Below are positions 52,079 to 60,855 of a stretch of DNA of 64,000 nt, in pieces. The position numbers and the translations under genes were made by a program. Below the pieces are notes generated by a model, which made no database searches, was not told the DNA's origin, and saw nothing but the letters and a program-made list of their open reading frames with translations. Origin of the DNA: Paraburkholderia bannensis. GTDB lineage: Bacteria > Pseudomonadota > Gammaproteobacteria > Burkholderiales > Burkholderiaceae. The stretch is from the NCBI RefSeq assembly GCF_014200455.1, contig NZ_JACHBW010000014.1, positions 166,539 through 230,538 of the forward strand, in the 5' to 3' direction. Position 1 is the first letter of the stretch. Each line of letters starts with the position of its first letter.

Positions 52079-52157
52079 GCCACGCCGCTGATTCAACCGA
52101 ACGCAGCGGCACGCAGTTTCGCGCGCCGCAAGTGAAATTACTCAAGAGAGAACCGAC

Positions 52158-53045
52158 ATGAGCTTCGAGGGAGTCCACACGCCACTCGTCACCCCGTTCA
52201 AGGCCGATGGCGAGATCAATCACGCTTTGCTCGGCAAGCACGCCGCGAATCTCGCGGGCCGCGTTTGCGGCCTCGGCATTGGCGGCACGACGGGCGAATA
52301 CTACGCGCTGAGTTTCGACGAGCGCGTGCAGACTTTCAACACGGTCGCCGAAGCAGCGGGCGGCAAGTCGTATCTGACGGCGGGCATCAACGCAACGACG
52401 ACGAAAGAAGTGATCCGCCTCGGTCAGGAAGCGAAGCGTGCGGGCCTGAACGCGCTGCTGCTCGCCGCTCCGTATTACGCACAGCCGACTCAGGAAGAAC
52501 TGCTGGCCCATCTGCTGAAGGTGGACGACGCGCTCGACATGCCCGTGATGCTGTACAACTTCCCGGCGCGCACAGGCACGGCAATCGGCGACGAGGTGCT
52601 GTCGAAACTGCTCGAACGCTCCAACTTCATCGCGATGAAGGAAAGCACCGGCGACGTTTCGCATCTGCATCATCTCGCCACGCACTTCAAGGATCGTCTG
52701 ACGCTGAGCTGCGGCATGGATGATCAGGCACTGGAATTCTTCGCGTGGGGCGCAAAGAGCTGGGTCGGCGGCGCGTCCAACTTCCTGCCGGAAGCGCACA
52801 CCGCGCTGTTCGACGCCTGCGTGAAGCGAGGCGATTTCGCGACCGGGCGCCAGTTGATGGCGCAATTGCTGCCCGTGCTGGAACTGCTGGAGCGTAGCGG
52901 CAAGTTCATCCAGTACGTTCGATACGGCTGCGAACTGGCGGGCACGCCCGTCGGTGCGGCGCGCGCGCCGCTTGGCACGCTCGATGAAGAAGAACGCAGC
53001 ACGTTTGCCAGGCTGGTTCGCCCATTGTTGCGCAACGCTCAGTAA
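52158..53045 (+). CDS. DapA-family lyase (dihydrodipicolinate synthase-like)
   Basis: A 295-residue class I aldolase-fold enzyme of the DapA/NAL family. It has GIGGTTGEYYALSFDER, YNFPARTGTAIGDEV with the catalytic tyrosine, and the Schiff-base lysine in FIAMKESTGD. The family includes dihydrodipicolinate synthase, N-acetylneuraminate lyase, and the pyrroline-4-hydroxy-2-carboxylate deaminase of hydroxyproline breakdown. The oxidase, aldehyde dehydrogenase and ProC-like genes next to it favour a catabolic imino-acid role over lysine synthesis. That is inference. Confidence 0.87.
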   Translation: MSFEGVHTPLVTPFKADGEINHALLGKHAANLAGRVCGLGIGGTTGEYYALSFDERVQTFNTVAEAAGGKSYLTAGINATTTKEVIRLGQEAKRAGLNALLLAAPYYAQPTQEELLAHLLKVDDALDMPVMLYNFPARTGTAIGDEVLSKLLERSNFIAMKESTGDVSHLHHLATHFKDRLTLSCGMDDQALEFFAWGAKSWVGGASNFLPEAHTALFDACVKRGDFATGRQLMAQLLPVLELLERSGKFIQYVRYGCELAGTPVGAARAPLGTLDEEERSTFARLVRPLLRNAQ

Positions 53046-53051
53046 ATCCGC

Positions 53052-54383
53052 ATGGCCTCGAAACTGGAATTCGCGCGGTTTCCCGCTCCCGACGGCGTCA
53101 ACGGATGGTGGGAAAGCCTGCCGCCGCCCAAGCCTGCCGTAGCGGTGTCGTCGGAACGCCGCTACGACTGGGTCGTGGTCGGTGGCGGCATTACGGGCCT
53201 GTGCGCGGCCCGGCGGCTTGCCGAGCTTGCACCCGATGCGTCGATTGCGCTCGTCGAGGCGGATCGCATCGGGCGCACAACAGCTGGGCGTAATTCCGGC
53301 TTTTTCGTCGATCTGCCGCACGACATCAGCAGCGAGAGCTATTCGCGCAGCGTGGAAGCGGATAAGGCGGACGTGCGGCTCCAGCGTCACGGTATCGACT
53401 ATGTGCGTTCGGCGGTGAAGGAGCACAAGATCGAATGTGACTGGCGCGACGACGGGAAATTTCATGCGTCGGTCAATCGCAAGGGACATGCGGCGCTCGC
53501 GCATTTTGCCGAAGGCCTGGAGCGTATCGACGAAGCCTTCGAATGGCTGGACAAAGCCGCCATTACGAAGGTAACGGGCACGGACTTCTACGAGGGCGCG
53601 CTGTTCACGCCAGGATGCAGCACGGTGCAGCCCGCGGCTTTGATGCGCGGTCTTGCTGCGTCCTTGCCCGCCAATGTGCAGGTCTTCGAACTCAGCGCCG
53701 TGAAGCGCATCGAGGACCAAGGGCTAACGAAGGTGCTGACGCTCGCGGGCGGCAAGATTGGCGCGAAACGCGTGATTCTCTGCACCAATGCGTACGCGGC
53801 GACCTTCGGCGGGCATCCGAACGGACTGTTGCCTGTGTACACCTTCGCATCGATGACGCGCGTGATGACCCCCGACGAAGTGAAGCGGCTAGGTGGCACG
53901 CGTTCATGGTCGCTGATTCCCGCCGACCCGATGGGCTCGACCGTGCGCCGTCTGGCCACCGACCGCATCTGCGTGCGCAATCACTTCGCGTTCCGGCCGA
54001 ACCTCGAAGTCTCGCAAGGGGATCTGGCGAAAGCGAAGAATCTGCATCAACGCTCGTTCGACCGGCGCTTTCCGATGCTCAAGGACGTCGAACTCGAATA
54101 CACGTGGGGCGGTCCGCTGTGCCTGTCGGCGAATAACGGCGCGCTGTTCGGGCGCAGGGCCGATGGCGTGTTCGAAGCAGTCGGATGCAACGGTCTGGGT
54201 CTTAGCCGCGGTTCGGCTTCCGGCAAGCTGATTGCCGAATATGCGCTCGGTCAGTCCAGCGATCTCGTGCGTCAGCTTCTGAACCAGCCGCATCCGCGTT
54301 CGCTGCCCGTGCGGCCGATTGCCGATGTCGCGGTATCGGCGGCCATCTGGGTCAAGGAATTTTCGGCGGGAGCCGAGCTTTAA
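53052..54383 (+). CDS. FAD-dependent amine/amino-acid oxidase (DadA/PuuB-like)
   Basis: A 443-residue FAD protein of the DAO family. The Rossmann loop is DWVVVGGGITGLCAARRLAEL, then VEADRIGRTTAGRNSGFF, the position of the PuuB/sarcosine-oxidase-type GASGRN motif. The C-terminal EAVGCNGLGLSRGSASGKL contacts FAD. No transmembrane segment or signal is seen. It would oxidise a secondary amine or D-amino acid to an imine with release of hydrogen peroxide or electron transfer. It starts 6 bases after the DapA-like gene and precedes an aldehyde dehydrogenase, as in gamma-glutamylputrescine-type and cyclic amino acid pathways. Confidence 0.85.
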   Translation: MASKLEFARFPAPDGVNGWWESLPPPKPAVAVSSERRYDWVVVGGGITGLCAARRLAELAPDASIALVEADRIGRTTAGRNSGFFVDLPHDISSESYSRSVEADKADVRLQRHGIDYVRSAVKEHKIECDWRDDGKFHASVNRKGHAALAHFAEGLERIDEAFEWLDKAAITKVTGTDFYEGALFTPGCSTVQPAALMRGLAASLPANVQVFELSAVKRIEDQGLTKVLTLAGGKIGAKRVILCTNAYAATFGGHPNGLLPVYTFASMTRVMTPDEVKRLGGTRSWSLIPADPMGSTVRRLATDRICVRNHFAFRPNLEVSQGDLAKAKNLHQRSFDRRFPMLKDVELEYTWGGPLCLSANNGALFGRRADGVFEAVGCNGLGLSRGSASGKLIAEYALGQSSDLVRQLLNQPHPRSLPVRPIADVAVSAAIWVKEFSAGAEL

Positions 54384-54400
54384 ATCTGTGAGGACAGGAC

Positions 54401-55894
54401 ATGACGATGTATCAGGAATGGAAGCAGAAAGCGGACGCCCTGTCGCTCGACGGCAGAGCCTTTATTGCAGGAGAGCGCGCAAACGCGGCGTCGAATGAGA
54501 CCTTCGCGACGCTGAATCCTTCGACAGGTAAAGTTCTCGCCGATATCGCCAGGTGCGATGCGAAAGATATCGACCGCGCTGTGACCGCGGCGCGAGACGC
54601 ATTCGAATCCGGCGTGTGGTCGAAGGCCGCGCCTGCGCAGCGCAAGGCGGTGCTGCTGCGCCTCGCTCAACTGATCGACGAGAACGCCGAAGAACTGGCG
54701 CTGCTCGAAGCACTCGAAGCCGGCAAGCCGATCAGCGAATGCATGGGACTGGACATTCCCGAGTCGGCGGCCTGCATCCGCTGGCATGCGGAAGTTACCG
54801 ACAAGCGTTACGATGCCCTGTCGCCGTCGGGCGCGAGTGTCGTCAGCATGATTACGCGCGAGCCGATCGGCGTTGTCGGCGCGGTGCTGCCGTGGAATTT
54901 TCCGGCGCTGATGCTTGCGTGGAAGATCGGCCCGGCGCTGTCGGTCGGCAATAGCGTGATCGTGAAGCCCGCCGAACAGACCTCGCTATCGACGCTGCGT
55001 ATCGCCGATCTTGCACAGGAAGCGGGTGTACCGGCCGGTGTGTTCAGCGTGGTGACGGGCTTTGGCGAAAGCGCGGGGCAGGCCTTGGGCCGCCATGCCG
55101 ACGTCGATCTTGTGGCGTTCACCGGCTCGACGGAAACGGGCAAACGGTTCTTGCATTACTCGGCGGACACGAATCTGAAGCGCGTGGTGCTCGAATGCGG
55201 CGGCAAGAATCCGCAAGTCGTGTTGCCCGACGTTGCGAATCTCGATGCCGTTGCCGAGCAGGCCGTCGCCGCTGCATTCTGGAACATGGGGGAGAACTGT
55301 AGCGCGGGCTCGCGCATCCTGGTTCCTGCTTCGCTGAAAGCAAGCCTGCTCGAAAAAGTACTGGCGGTACTCGAAGGCTGGAAGACGGGTGACCCGCTCG
55401 ACCCCGACGTCAAGCTCGGCGCGCTGATCGAGCAGAAGCACTTTGAGAAGGTGCTCGCGCACATCGAAAAGGCCAAGGCGGAAGGGGCGCGCCTCGTGTG
55501 CGGCGGCAAGGCCACACACGCGGAGTCGGGTGGCTGGTTCGTCGAGCCGACCATCTTCGATAACGTGACGCCGGAAATGAGCATCGCTCGCGACGAAGTG
55601 TTCGGCCCGGTGGTGTGCTTCATCGAATATGCGGACGTGGAACACGCCGTGCGTATTGCGAACGACACCTGCTACGGCCTCGCCGCTTCTTTGTGGACCG
55701 ACAACGTGAACAGCGCGCACAAGGTCGCGGCGCGGATTCGCGCAGGCACCGTTACGGTGAACTGCTTCGGCGAGGGTGATCTGTCGACGCCGTTCGGCGG
55801 GTTCAGGCAATCGGGCTTCGGCGGACGCGACAAATCGGTCTACGCGCACGACCAGTACTGTGAGCTGAAGACCACCTGGCTGAAGCTCGACTAG
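54401..55894 (+). CDS. NAD-dependent aldehyde dehydrogenase (PuuC-like)
   Basis: A 497-residue, full-length aldehyde dehydrogenase. It has the NAD-site VLPWNFPALMLAWKIGPAL, FTGSTETGKRFL, the catalytic glutamate in VVLECGGKNPQ and the catalytic cysteine in MGENCSAGSR. The C-terminal FGGFRQSGFGGRDKS is also present, as in gamma-aminobutyraldehyde-type enzymes. GAGGACAGG precedes the ATG. It would oxidise the semialdehyde produced by the upstream oxidase. A good terminator follows 24 bases after the stop, before the ProC-like gene. Confidence 0.9.
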   Translation: MTMYQEWKQKADALSLDGRAFIAGERANAASNETFATLNPSTGKVLADIARCDAKDIDRAVTAARDAFESGVWSKAAPAQRKAVLLRLAQLIDENAEELALLEALEAGKPISECMGLDIPESAACIRWHAEVTDKRYDALSPSGASVVSMITREPIGVVGAVLPWNFPALMLAWKIGPALSVGNSVIVKPAEQTSLSTLRIADLAQEAGVPAGVFSVVTGFGESAGQALGRHADVDLVAFTGSTETGKRFLHYSADTNLKRVVLECGGKNPQVVLPDVANLDAVAEQAVAAAFWNMGENCSAGSRILVPASLKASLLEKVLAVLEGWKTGDPLDPDVKLGALIEQKHFEKVLAHIEKAKAEGARLVCGGKATHAESGGWFVEPTIFDNVTPEMSIARDEVFGPVVCFIEYADVEHAVRIANDTCYGLAASLWTDNVNSAHKVAARIRAGTVTVNCFGEGDLSTPFGGFRQSGFGGRDKSVYAHDQYCELKTTWLKLD

Positions 55895-55917
55895 ACTGGT
55901 TGAATATGCAACGCCAA

Positions 55918-55942
55918 CCCGGCCGCCCAGGCCGGGCTTTTC
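55918..55942 (+). terminator. Rho-independent terminator
   Basis: A seven-base perfect GC stem (CCCGGCC / GGCCGGG, 55918-55924 and 55930-55936) with a five-base loop, followed by CTTTTCC. It lies just after the aldehyde dehydrogenase stop. Because the ProC-like gene reads on in the same direction, it may act as a partial terminator. Confidence 0.75.
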
Positions 55943-55963
55943 CACAACTCAACGCGGAACACC

Positions 55964-56734
55964 ATGCGAGCAGGATTCATCGGAACGGGCACGATCACAC
56001 AGGCAGTCGTGACGGGCATGCTGAAATTCGGCGTGCCGTTTGAACAGATATCGCTGTCGCCACGCAACGCGAAAACAGCTGCTGAGCTAGCCGCGCGTGA
56101 CGGGCGTATTCATGTCTGCTCCAGCAATCAGGAAGTGCTTCAGCGTTCGGATGTCGTGTGTCTCGCGGTGGTGCCGCAAATCGCGTCAGAAGTTTTGCGC
56201 GAACTGGAATTCGACGCGCGTCATCATGTGATCAGTTTCATGGCGGGTGTTTCGCTGGATCAGTTGCGCGGCCTTGTTCGTACGGGCGGCAAGATCGCGC
56301 GTGCCGTGCCGCTGCCCGCTGTGGCGCAGGGTAAAGGCAGCACGGCAATCTGCCCCGCCGACGAAGTCGCCCGCGCGATTTTCGCGCCGCTGGGCCAGGC
56401 CGTCGAAGTGGACAGTGAAGACAAGTTCGATGCTCTATCGGCCGTGACGGCGACCATGGCGAGCTTCTACGCGGTGCTCGAAACGCAGGCATCGTGGCTT
56501 GTGCAACAAGGGCTCGACTATGCCGACGCACGTGCATTTCTGTCCGGCTACTGTGTGGGACTTGTTCACGATACGACGCGCACCGACGAGCCGTTCGCAG
56601 CGATGGTGCAGCACTCCATGACGCCGGGCGGCATCAACGAACAGGTGCACGCCGAGCTTTCGCGCCGCGGCGCCTACGCGTGTTACAGCGACGCGCTCGA
56701 CGGCGTGCTGCGGCGAATCAGCGGACGCGCGTGA
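55964..56734 (+). CDS. Pyrroline-5-carboxylate reductase-like protein
   Basis: A 256-residue protein of the ProC family. The NADPH loop is FIGTGTITQAVVTGM, then VVCLAVVPQIASEVLREL and HHVISFMAGVSLDQL. The C-terminal helical domain carries AVTATMASFYAVLETQ and TPGGINEQVHAELSRRG, the proline-binding region. It is slightly shorter than housekeeping ProC. It could reduce, or in reverse oxidise, a pyrroline or related cyclic imine from the pathway above. The location after a catabolic cluster suggests a specialised paralogue. Confidence 0.85.
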   Translation: MRAGFIGTGTITQAVVTGMLKFGVPFEQISLSPRNAKTAAELAARDGRIHVCSSNQEVLQRSDVVCLAVVPQIASEVLRELEFDARHHVISFMAGVSLDQLRGLVRTGGKIARAVPLPAVAQGKGSTAICPADEVARAIFAPLGQAVEVDSEDKFDALSAVTATMASFYAVLETQASWLVQQGLDYADARAFLSGYCVGLVHDTTRTDEPFAAMVQHSMTPGGINEQVHAELSRRGAYACYSDALDGVLRRISGRA

Positions 56735-56930
56735 CGACCGGCGTCGAATGCGCAATGCGCGCACCGGCGGCGGATAATCATCAGATGCCGCACAGGCGTA
56801 AAGAAAGCGCCCGCGCACTCGGGTTGCACATTGCCAGTTGCCGGGAAGAGTCGCACACTAGATTTAGCGCGGGCAGTCAGAACCCGACACATCGCGGCCG
56901 CATTGCGCATCCGCTTTACAGGTGAAAGCC

Positions 56931-57935
56931 ATGCAAAAGAAACAGTTGTTCGCCGACCGGCTGCTCGCGCAGATGCCGTCTTTGCGCGCATTGCGCTGCT
57001 TCGTCACGGCTGCCCGCTACGAAAGCTTCACGCAGGCCGCCGAGGTGCTGTGCGTCACCCAGGCCGCCATCAGCCGCCAGATCAAGGAACTGGAAGATTC
57101 GCTGGAAGTCCCCCTGTTCGAGCGCACGGGCAGGCATATCGCGCTGACGGACGCGGGGCGCATTCTGTACAACGCGTCCTATCTGTCGATCATGAACATC
57201 GCCGAAGCCGCCGAAGCCGTGCGCCGCACCGAGCGGCATGCGCTGACGATCTGCGTGTCGCATACGTTTTCGGCGCTGTGGCTGTCGCTGCGGCTGCCCG
57301 GCTTTCGCAGGCGTTTCCCGGACATCCGTTTGCATGTGATGGTCACCGAGCATTTCATGGAGCTGGACGAGCTCATGGAACCGGACATCATCATCACGAA
57401 GAATCCGCCGCGCGAGCCCGAGTACGAGATCGAGCCGCTCTTTCACGACGTGGTGTATCCCGTGTGCAGTCCGTCGTTTCATGAGCGGCATTTCCACGCG
57501 AGACAGTTGAAGCCCCTGGATCTGCTGTCGCATCCGACCTTGAACCTGTCGCCGCTGGGACGCGCGCAGGTTTGCGAGCACGTGGACTGGCGCGTATGGC
57601 GCAACTGGTTCCAGCAGGGCGACGGCTCGGACCGGCTGGCCGAGAACGACCATCTGGAGAGCAACGACTACCGGCTGCTCGTCGCGCAGGCGGAAGCCGG
57701 CGAAGGCACGCTGCTCGGCTGGCATCACCTCGTGCACCGCCAGGTCGAACAGGGGCGGCTGTTGCGGCCCGTGCAGGATGCGCTCGAGTTCAACGACCGT
57801 CATCACTACCTGATCACGCACAAGAACGCCAAACTGCGGCCCGAGTATCTGCAATTCCGTGAATGGCTCGGCGAAGAAGTCGCCTCGATGATGGGCGAAT
57901 GGCGCGGCGTCGAAGCCGAAGCGACGACGAAATAG
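56931..57935 (+). CDS. LysR-family regulator
   Basis: A 334-residue LysR-type regulator resembling the GcvA/AmpR group. The N-terminal helix-turn-helix reads LRALRCFVTAARYESFTQAAE, then LCVTQAAISRQIKELEDSL. A substrate-binding domain follows (ADRLAENDHLESNDYRLLVAQAEAGEGTLLG in its later part, seen in pieces). The ATG at 56931 is chosen; AGG lies eight bases upstream, and a GTG three codons earlier is weaker. It reads in the same direction as the ProC-like gene and is followed by a second regulator, so the targets probably include the amine-catabolic operon. Confidence 0.88.
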   Translation: MQKKQLFADRLLAQMPSLRALRCFVTAARYESFTQAAEVLCVTQAAISRQIKELEDSLEVPLFERTGRHIALTDAGRILYNASYLSIMNIAEAAEAVRRTERHALTICVSHTFSALWLSLRLPGFRRRFPDIRLHVMVTEHFMELDELMEPDIIITKNPPREPEYEIEPLFHDVVYPVCSPSFHERHFHARQLKPLDLLSHPTLNLSPLGRAQVCEHVDWRVWRNWFQQGDGSDRLAENDHLESNDYRLLVAQAEAGEGTLLGWHHLVHRQVEQGRLLRPVQDALEFNDRHHYLITHKNAKLRPEYLQFREWLGEEVASMMGEWRGVEAEATTK

Positions 57936-57953
57936 CGTATTGGCGCAGACGAT

Positions 57954-59030
57954 ATGAGCGGCCACGAGTCCCACAATGTCGGCGCAGGCAACGCCATGCC
58001 AAGCGACCTCACACACAACAAGGCTGGAACGGCGCGTCCGTTACGCTTTGGCATCGTGCTGTTGCCGAACTTCACGTTGACGGCGTTTTCGGGTTTCGTC
58101 GATCTGCTCCGACTAGCTAGCGACGAAGGCGATATGAGCCGGCCGGTGCGCTGTTCGTGGACGATCGTTGGCGAATCGCTGGCGCCCGTCAGGGCGAGTT
58201 GCGGCATTCAGGTGGCGCCGTGGACGACCTTCGATGAAGCAGGCGAGTTCGACTACGTCGTCGTGGTCGGCGGACTGCTGCATTCCGGGCCGTCGGCGAG
58301 CAAGGCCACGCTCAGGTTCATTCAGGACGCGGCCAAAGGGCCCGCAACATTGGTGGGCATTTGCACGGGCGTTTTCGCATTGATGCGCGCCGAAGTCATG
58401 AACGGCTATCGCATCTGCGTGAGCTGGTTTCACTATTGGGACTTCGTCGAGCGCTTTCCGGGCGTCGACGAACGCAATCTGGTTGCAGACCGGCTGTTCG
58501 TTATCGACCACCGGCGCATCACGTGTTCGGGCGGCCGTGCATCGATTGACGTCGCCGCAGCGATCCTGTTACGCCATGTAGAAGCGACGATCGTCCAGAA
58601 GGCGCTGCGCATCATGCTGGTCGACGACGCGCAAAAGGGAAACACGCCGCAGCCCCATCCGCCAGGGCTCGAACCGGCCACGCATCCAAAGGTGCGCCGC
58701 GCGATCCTGCTGATGGAGCAGCACATCGGTCAGCCGTTGAGTCTCGCCGAACTCGCGCGTCGGCTGGAGCTCTCCGCCAGGCAGCTGGAGCGCCTGTTCG
58801 CCGCGGAGACAGGCAAGTCGCCGCACGCGTACGGACGGCAGATCCGCATTCGCATGGCATCGTGGCTGCTGACGAGTTCGGACCGCACGGTCGCGGATAT
58901 CGCCACGTCTTGCGGCTTTTCCGACGCCTCGCACCTCGGTCGCGAATTCAGAAAAGAATTCGGCGAATCTCCTGCTGCTTATCGCGTTGCGCGTCCGCAG
59001 AGCCGCGCCCTTGCCATGGCCGCGAACTGA
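57954..59030 (+). CDS. GlxA-family AraC-type regulator (GbdR/CdhR-like)
   Basis: A 358-residue regulator. A DJ-1/PfpI-like domain (FGIVLLPNFTLTAFSGFVDLLRLA; VGICTGVFALMRAEVMNGYRICVSWFHYWDF, CSGGRASIDVAAAIL) is followed by an AraC helix-turn-helix pair (LSLAELARRLELSARQLERLF; VADIATSCGFSDASHLGREF). This architecture is shared by GbdR, CdhR and SouR, which sense betaine, carnitine and sarcosine in Pseudomonas. The similarity fits the betaine-type importer and amine oxidase upstream. The start at 57954 adds a short leader; ATG at 57993 is an alternative. Confidence 0.88.
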   Translation: MSGHESHNVGAGNAMPSDLTHNKAGTARPLRFGIVLLPNFTLTAFSGFVDLLRLASDEGDMSRPVRCSWTIVGESLAPVRASCGIQVAPWTTFDEAGEFDYVVVVGGLLHSGPSASKATLRFIQDAAKGPATLVGICTGVFALMRAEVMNGYRICVSWFHYWDFVERFPGVDERNLVADRLFVIDHRRITCSGGRASIDVAAAILLRHVEATIVQKALRIMLVDDAQKGNTPQPHPPGLEPATHPKVRRAILLMEQHIGQPLSLAELARRLELSARQLERLFAAETGKSPHAYGRQIRIRMASWLLTSSDRTVADIATSCGFSDASHLGREFRKEFGESPAAYRVARPQSRALAMAAN

Positions 59031-59069
59031 CGCGCACGCCGCGCCCCCCCACCACCGCAACGAGACAAC

Positions 59070-59480
59070 ATGCCGACCGAACAACTATCCGTCGAAATGG
59101 CGTACTTCGGCCTGAACGTCAAAGGCGCGCGCCGCTGGTACTCGATCGACGAGCGCGACTGGCAGCCGATGAAGATCGGCGATACGACGCTGGCTGGCTT
59201 CTCGTGGATCCCCGTTGCGCAAGACGAGGGCGGCGCGTGGTCCAGCTACTGGATGCGTCTTCAGCCAGGCACGCGGTCGCCGCAGCACCGGCACGACTCG
59301 ACTGAACTGATCGTGATTCTCGAAGGCGTATTCACGGACGACGACGGCGCCGATTTTCTTCCGGGCCAGACGGTGTGCTATGCGGCGGGCTCGTGTCACA
59401 GCACGTCGTCGACACGAGGATGCACGGTGCTGGTCGTCTCGCATACCGGCTCCACAGTCGTCTCGCGCACGCAAGCCTGA
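59070..59480 (+). CDS. Cupin-domain protein
   Basis: A 136-residue single-domain cupin. The first metal motif is visible as SPQHRHDSTELIVILEG, with FLPGQTVCYAAGSCHSTSST for the second. It may be a dioxygenase, an isomerase or a ligand-binding protein such as a ChrR-like sensor. GAGAC precedes the ATG. It lies between the GlxA-type regulator and a solute-binding protein, all reading the same way. Confidence 0.78.
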   Translation: MPTEQLSVEMAYFGLNVKGARRWYSIDERDWQPMKIGDTTLAGFSWIPVAQDEGGAWSSYWMRLQPGTRSPQHRHDSTELIVILEGVFTDDDGADFLPGQTVCYAAGSCHSTSSTRGCTVLVVSHTGSTVVSRTQA

Positions 59481-59499
59481 CGCCTCGACGGAGAAAACG

Positions 59500-60669
59500 A
59501 TGCCCAATACCGCCGCTACCTCACGCAGGTTGTGTGTCGCCGCGCTGATCGCCTTTGCGATGGCACTGGCCAGTGAGGCGAGTCTCGCTCAGCAGGTCGT
59601 GAAAATAGGCGTATCCGCGCCATTGACGGGCCTTGGCGCACCCAACGGCAAGGACATCGAAAACGGCGTGCGGCTCGCCGTTGAAGAAGCAAACGCGCAG
59701 CATATCAAGCTGGACGGACAGGACGTTCGCTTCGAACTCGATTCAGTCGACGATCAAGGCGACCCGCGCGTGGGCGTTCAGGTCGCTCAGAAACTTGTCG
59801 ACGATGGCGTCGTGGCCGTGGTTGGCTATTACAACTCCGGGGTCGCGTTACCGGCATCGCCGATCTTCGCCCAAGCAGGTATTCCACTCATCGATCCCGC
59901 CGCCACGAATCCCGCCATCACGCGACAAGGATTGAAGAACGTGTTTCGCGTCATCGCCACCGATGCCCAGAATTCTGGCAGCGCAGGCAAGTACGCCGTC
60001 ACGGTGACGAAGGCGCAGCGCATTGCCGTGATGGACGACCGCACGGCCTTCGGCCAAGGCGCCGCGGACGAATTCAAAAAAGCCGTCTCGGCGGCGGGCG
60101 GCCGGATCGTCGCGTCGGAATACACGCAAGACAAGGCCGTCGAATTCAATGCGCAACTCACCAATATCAAAACGGCGAACGCCGACCTGCTCTACTTCGC
60201 CGGGCTCGACAATCAGGCGGCGCTTTTGACGAAACGCATGAGGCAGCTTGGCATGAAGGCGCAGTTCGTGGGCAGCGGCGGCATTGCCGACAGCATCTTC
60301 ATCAGCGTTGCGGGCAGCGCGGGCGAAGGCGCGATGGCGTGGGAATATGGACGGCCCGTCGATTCCCTGCCGCACGGCAAGGCGTTCGCGGAAAAGTTCA
60401 AGAAGCGGTTCGGCGCGCACACGCTGACCTACGCGCCATTCGCGTATGACTGTGCCTGGGTGGCGATCAACGCGATGAAGCAGGCGAACTCCGCAAAGCC
60501 GGAGGTGTTCATGCCCGCGCTGCGCACGACGCAATACGACGGGATCACAGGCAAGATCGAGTTTGACGCATTCGGCGACCTCAAGCATCCCACCTCGACG
60601 CTGTATCAAGTGAAGAACGGCAAATGGGTGCCCGTGACGACGATCAGCGCCGAACAGGCGCAACCATGA
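59500..60669 (+). CDS. Branched-chain-type ABC transporter binding protein (LivJ-like)
   Basis: A 389-residue periplasmic binding protein with a signal peptide (LIAFAMALASEASLAQQ). The fold is the LivJ/LivK type I Leu/Ile/Val-binding family (VVKIGVSAPLTGLGAPNGKDIENGVRLA; VAVVGYYNSGVALPASPIFAQAGIPLIDPAATNP, noted in parts). GGAG lies six bases before the ATG. No permease or ATPase genes follow, so it is an orphan binding protein. It may serve a transporter encoded elsewhere. Confidence 0.9.
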   Translation: MPNTAATSRRLCVAALIAFAMALASEASLAQQVVKIGVSAPLTGLGAPNGKDIENGVRLAVEEANAQHIKLDGQDVRFELDSVDDQGDPRVGVQVAQKLVDDGVVAVVGYYNSGVALPASPIFAQAGIPLIDPAATNPAITRQGLKNVFRVIATDAQNSGSAGKYAVTVTKAQRIAVMDDRTAFGQGAADEFKKAVSAAGGRIVASEYTQDKAVEFNAQLTNIKTANADLLYFAGLDNQAALLTKRMRQLGMKAQFVGSGGIADSIFISVAGSAGEGAMAWEYGRPVDSLPHGKAFAEKFKKRFGAHTLTYAPFAYDCAWVAINAMKQANSAKPEVFMPALRTTQYDGITGKIEFDAFGDLKHPTSTLYQVKNGKWVPVTTISAEQAQP

Positions 60670-60716
60670 AGGACTGGACCCGGGCCTCGACATGAAGGAG
60701 AGGCGCGCTATCTGGT

Positions 60717-60806
60717 CGTCGCGAATACCTGCGTCTTTCCATGCAGATGTTCACGGCCGACCTGCGGCACAGGGAGATCGACGTCGCCGTGCGCTTCGGC
60801 GAAGGA
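60717..60806 (+). pseudogene. LysR effector-domain fragment
   Basis: About 30 codons with the pattern of LysR substrate-binding domains of the GcvA type (EYLRLSMQMFTADLRHREIDVAVRFGEG). There are no neighbouring parts of the gene on either side. It is a short gene relic by eye; a chance match is possible but unlikely given the length. Confidence 0.4.
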
Positions 60807-60855
60807 AGATTGAATATGCCAACCACGACCCGAGTACAGTCACAAAAGATGGAAT

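Noticed and set aside
52084..52110. A seven-base hairpin between the SHMT and DapA-like genes as a terminator
   Set aside because: There is no T-run, the stem is interrupted by a long loop, and the genes read on in the same direction.
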